From Sulfurospirillum sp001602955 (GTDB lineage Bacteria; Campylobacterota; Campylobacteria; Campylobacterales; Sulfurospirillaceae): 64,000 nt of DNA. Of this stretch, positions 62,437-64,000 are shown piece after piece (position 1 is the stretch's first letter; each line of letters starts with the position of its first letter). The translations under genes and the position numbers were made by a program. The stretch covers positions 124,001-188,000 of the forward strand of contig LVAC01000011.1 in NCBI GenBank assembly GCA_001602955.1, in the 5' to 3' direction. The notes under the pieces were generated by a model, which worked only from the letters and a program-made list of their open reading frames with translations, was not told where the DNA came from and did not search any database.

Positions 62437-63091
62437 TATTACAAGAGAGTTTGCCGACGACTTTGCCTAAAACGTTCACTTCTTGCGCATCCATAATCTC
62501 CGGCGCATACGCTTCATTATCCGATACCAATGCGACCGTACCGTTCACATGTAACTGCAATCGCTTGATAAAAAGACCCGCAGGCGTCGAAACGACGTAG
62601 ATGCCCGCTTTTTTTGCATTCGTATATTCTTGGTTGATAAAAACAACGTCTCCGCTAAAGAGCGTCGGTTCCATCGAATCGCCTAAAACGTTGATCGCTT
62701 GAATATGCTTAATCATTCCGATACCGCCTAACTTCCGGACGATCTCTTCGTCCAGATACATCATTTCGCTGCTTTCGTCTTCGTTTAACGCTCCGCCGCC
62801 GGCAGAAGCGTAAATATCGCGAAAATAGTGAATACGTGCATACTTATCGGTTTCGGCCTGTAAACTTTCGACGATTTGATCGAATAAAAGCCAATTGATC
62901 GAAATTTTTCGCTTGGCGCAAAACTCTAAAATCTCTTTATAGGGAATTTTGGAGCGATTTTTCATCGTCGCCAATGTCAGCTGATTGATGCCGAGGGCTT
63001 CGGCAACGTCTTTATCGAAAACCTTCCGCTCTCCGACTTCCTGAGAGAGAACATCTTTGACTTTTTGCAAAACGGCTAATATATCCGGCAT
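62432..63091 (-). CDS. CI/LexA-like repressor with S24 peptidase domain
   Basis: 219 residues: helix-turn-helix (about 15-65, VAEALGINQLTLATMKNRSKIPYKEI) and S24 domain with catalytic Ser in VLGDSMEPTLFSGD and Lys in TPAGLFIKRL; a candidate self-cleavage Ala-Gly lies in ASAGGG. Such repressors are cut upon RecA activation. No prophage genes are in the window. ATG 63091 follows GGAGG; the TTG upstream is less likely. Confidence 0.88.
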   Translation of the reverse strand: MPDILAVLQKVKDVLSQEVGERKVFDKDVAEALGINQLTLATMKNRSKIPYKEILEFCAKRKISINWLLFDQIVESLQAETDKYARIHYFRDIYASAGGGALNEDESSEMMYLDEEIVRKLGGIGMIKHIQAINVLGDSMEPTLFSGDVVFINQEYTNAKKAGIYVVSTPAGLFIKRLQLHVNGTVALVSDNEAYAPEIMDAQEVNVLGKVVGKLSCNI

Positions 63092-63183
63092 CTTCGCCTC
63101 CAATATTTCATTTTGAAATAAAATTGTAGCATATTTTTCAATTTTAGTAAAATGGATGAAAATTTTATCACAAAGGTGTCGTT

Positions 63184-63288
63184 ATGAAAAGTTTATTGTC
63201 TACGCTAAACCATTCAAAAAATGTTTATACGTCCTTTATGAACCGTGTCGAAGAGAAAATGCTGATTTTAAGCAATAAAATTTTCTAA
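63184..63288 (+). CDS. Possible 34-residue protein
   Basis: ATG preceded by AAAGGTG, open for 34 codons (MKSLLSTLNHSKN...), ending LSNKIF. Divergent from the S24 regulator. No known family. A hairpin (CTTCAAACA / TGTTTGAAG, 63296-63321) follows, which supports a transcribed unit. Confidence 0.35.
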   Translation: MKSLLSTLNHSKNVYTSFMNRVEEKMLILSNKIF

Positions 63289-63333
63289 GGACTTCTTCAA
63301 ACACCGCGAGGATGTTTGAAGCCAAGAGTGTCC

Positions 63334-63897
63334 TTAAACCTTTTTAGCGGTAGCTTTTTGGAAGTAAAACCAAATGAGTGCCAAGATACTCAAAAGAATA
63401 ACCGGTGCCATAAAAGGATTATTCGAAAAATAAGCGGCAATGCGCATCAAAATTTCACCCGCTTGGTAGCTGGCAATTCCTAACGAAAGAGCCCATACGA
63501 TAGCCGCAGCGGTGTTAATCAAATGAAACTTGACGATCGGATATTTGGTAATACCGATCGTCATCGGTACAAGCGTTTTAAGCCCGTAAATAAACTTTTG
63601 AATGAAAATAATTTTGTCGCCGTACTTTTTCATCAAAAGATGGCTTAATGCTAATTTTCTTCGATGCGCTTTAATATAAGGCAATAACGCTTTTTTATTG
63701 TAGCGTCCCATCGAAAATAAAAATGCGCTTCCGATCGTATTAGCGATTGCGGCGATAACGATCGAAAGCGTTAAATCCATCTGTCCGGCATAACTTAAAA
63801 CGCCCGCCGCAATAATCGCGACCATCCCGCCGCCGAAAGAATAGAAAAAGAGTAAGAGGTACCCGTACGTTGAGAGGGAGGTTAAAATATCTTCCAC
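63334..63897 (-). CDS. DedA/SNARE-associated family membrane protein
   Basis: 187 residues with the DedA core: YGYLLLFFYSFGGGMVAIIAAGVLSYAG, GSAFLFSMGRY and the FGxR-like region (IFIQKFIYGLKTLVPMTIG). DedA proteins act as lipid flippases and affect proton homeostasis. GTG start five bases after AAGGA. Confidence 0.88.
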   Translation of the reverse strand: MEDILTSLSTYGYLLLFFYSFGGGMVAIIAAGVLSYAGQMDLTLSIVIAAIANTIGSAFLFSMGRYNKKALLPYIKAHRRKLALSHLLMKKYGDKIIFIQKFIYGLKTLVPMTIGITKYPIVKFHLINTAAAIVWALSLGIASYQAGEILMRIAAYFSNNPFMAPVILLSILALIWFYFQKATAKKV

Positions 63898-63905
63898 AAA
63901 AATCC

Positions 63906-64000
63906 TTAGTGCGTTAAACGCTGAATACTTTTCAAGAACTCTTCAATCGCATACGAAGCGGTTAAGCCGTCCGACTCGATAATTTGCTCGGGAGAGATGC
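63906..64000 (-). CDS. C-terminal end of a gene running off the window
   Basis: Thirty codons remain, reading ISPEQIIESDGLTASYAI... and ending LTH. It ends 9 bp before the DedA start and reads the same way, so probably one operon. Too short to name. Confidence 0.55.
   Translation of the reverse strand, partial: ISPEQIIESDGLTASYAIEEFLKSIQRLTH

Overview
The window looks like a chromosome segment from a free-living, respiratory campylobacterotum close to Sulfurospirillum or Wolinella. This is inferred from gene content (a Wolinella-type mcc sulfite-respiration cluster, a CcsBA-type haem lyase, signalling proteins with the HQWRQPL histidine box, low GC, T-rich upstreams with TATAAT-like -10 boxes); no rRNA or tRNA gene is present to confirm it.

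Layout. (1) 165-3226, minus: a tungsten-type aldehyde:ferredoxin oxidoreductase with two small beta-grasp sulfur-carrier proteins and a ThiF/MoeB-like activating enzyme. (2) 3540-20683: a full mcc sulfite-reduction locus. It contains the sensor pair MccS/MccR, the octahaem sulfite reductase MccA (seven CXXCH plus one CX15CH), a PPIase, a four-cluster Fe-S protein, an NrfD-type quinol dehydrogenase, a dedicated CcsBA haem lyase, haem-related enzymes, and a NosL/ABC-transporter block that probably supplies the copper MccA needs. A thioredoxin-fold gene at the far end shares an almost identical promoter element with mccA. (3) 21096-22712: housekeeping-type genes (HAD phosphatase, methyltransferase). 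(4) About 22.7-49.8 kb: an accessory island with different base and codon use. It holds an ICMT-like methyltransferase, a DUF262 + HEPN pair, VapBC, an exonuclease, an ABC/haem-copper-oxidase-like/YceI operon that ends in a truncated histidine kinase, and a complete type I-B CRISPR-Cas system with 91 repeats. (5) 49.8-60.8 kb: a signalling cluster (orphan PAS, FIST sensor, two histidine kinases, GGDEF/EAL response regulator, OmpR-type regulator, receiver-PAS protein, beta-propeller protein). (6) 60.8-64 kb: cyclophilin, BASS transporter, CI/LexA-like S24 repressor, DedA protein and the end of one more gene.

The most interesting place is 48,196-48,519, between cas6 and the rest of the cas operon. 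The first gene of the main cas operon encodes an Abi-like HEPN protein (R-X4-H). Upstream of it lie a near-consensus promoter (TTGACT-N17-TATTAT), a well-structured small-RNA candidate on the opposite strand, and a degenerate single CRISPR repeat with its own extended -10 promoter. The degenerate repeat keeps the size and position of the Cas6 stem-loop through a compensatory base-pair swap. The pseudo-spacer that follows matches 9 of 10 seed positions to a site lying exactly on the -35 box of the abi-cas promoter. This is what a CreA/CreR-like guide RNA would look like: Cascade loaded with it would hold the toxin/cas operon down, so loss or inhibition of Cascade would release the HEPN toxin. 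The elements are seen in the sequence; the mechanism is inference.

A second unexplained signal is the 10-bp palindrome TTACATGTAA. It occurs 15 times inside the island and nowhere else in the window, while the flanks carry the variant TTACATGTC or only half of it.
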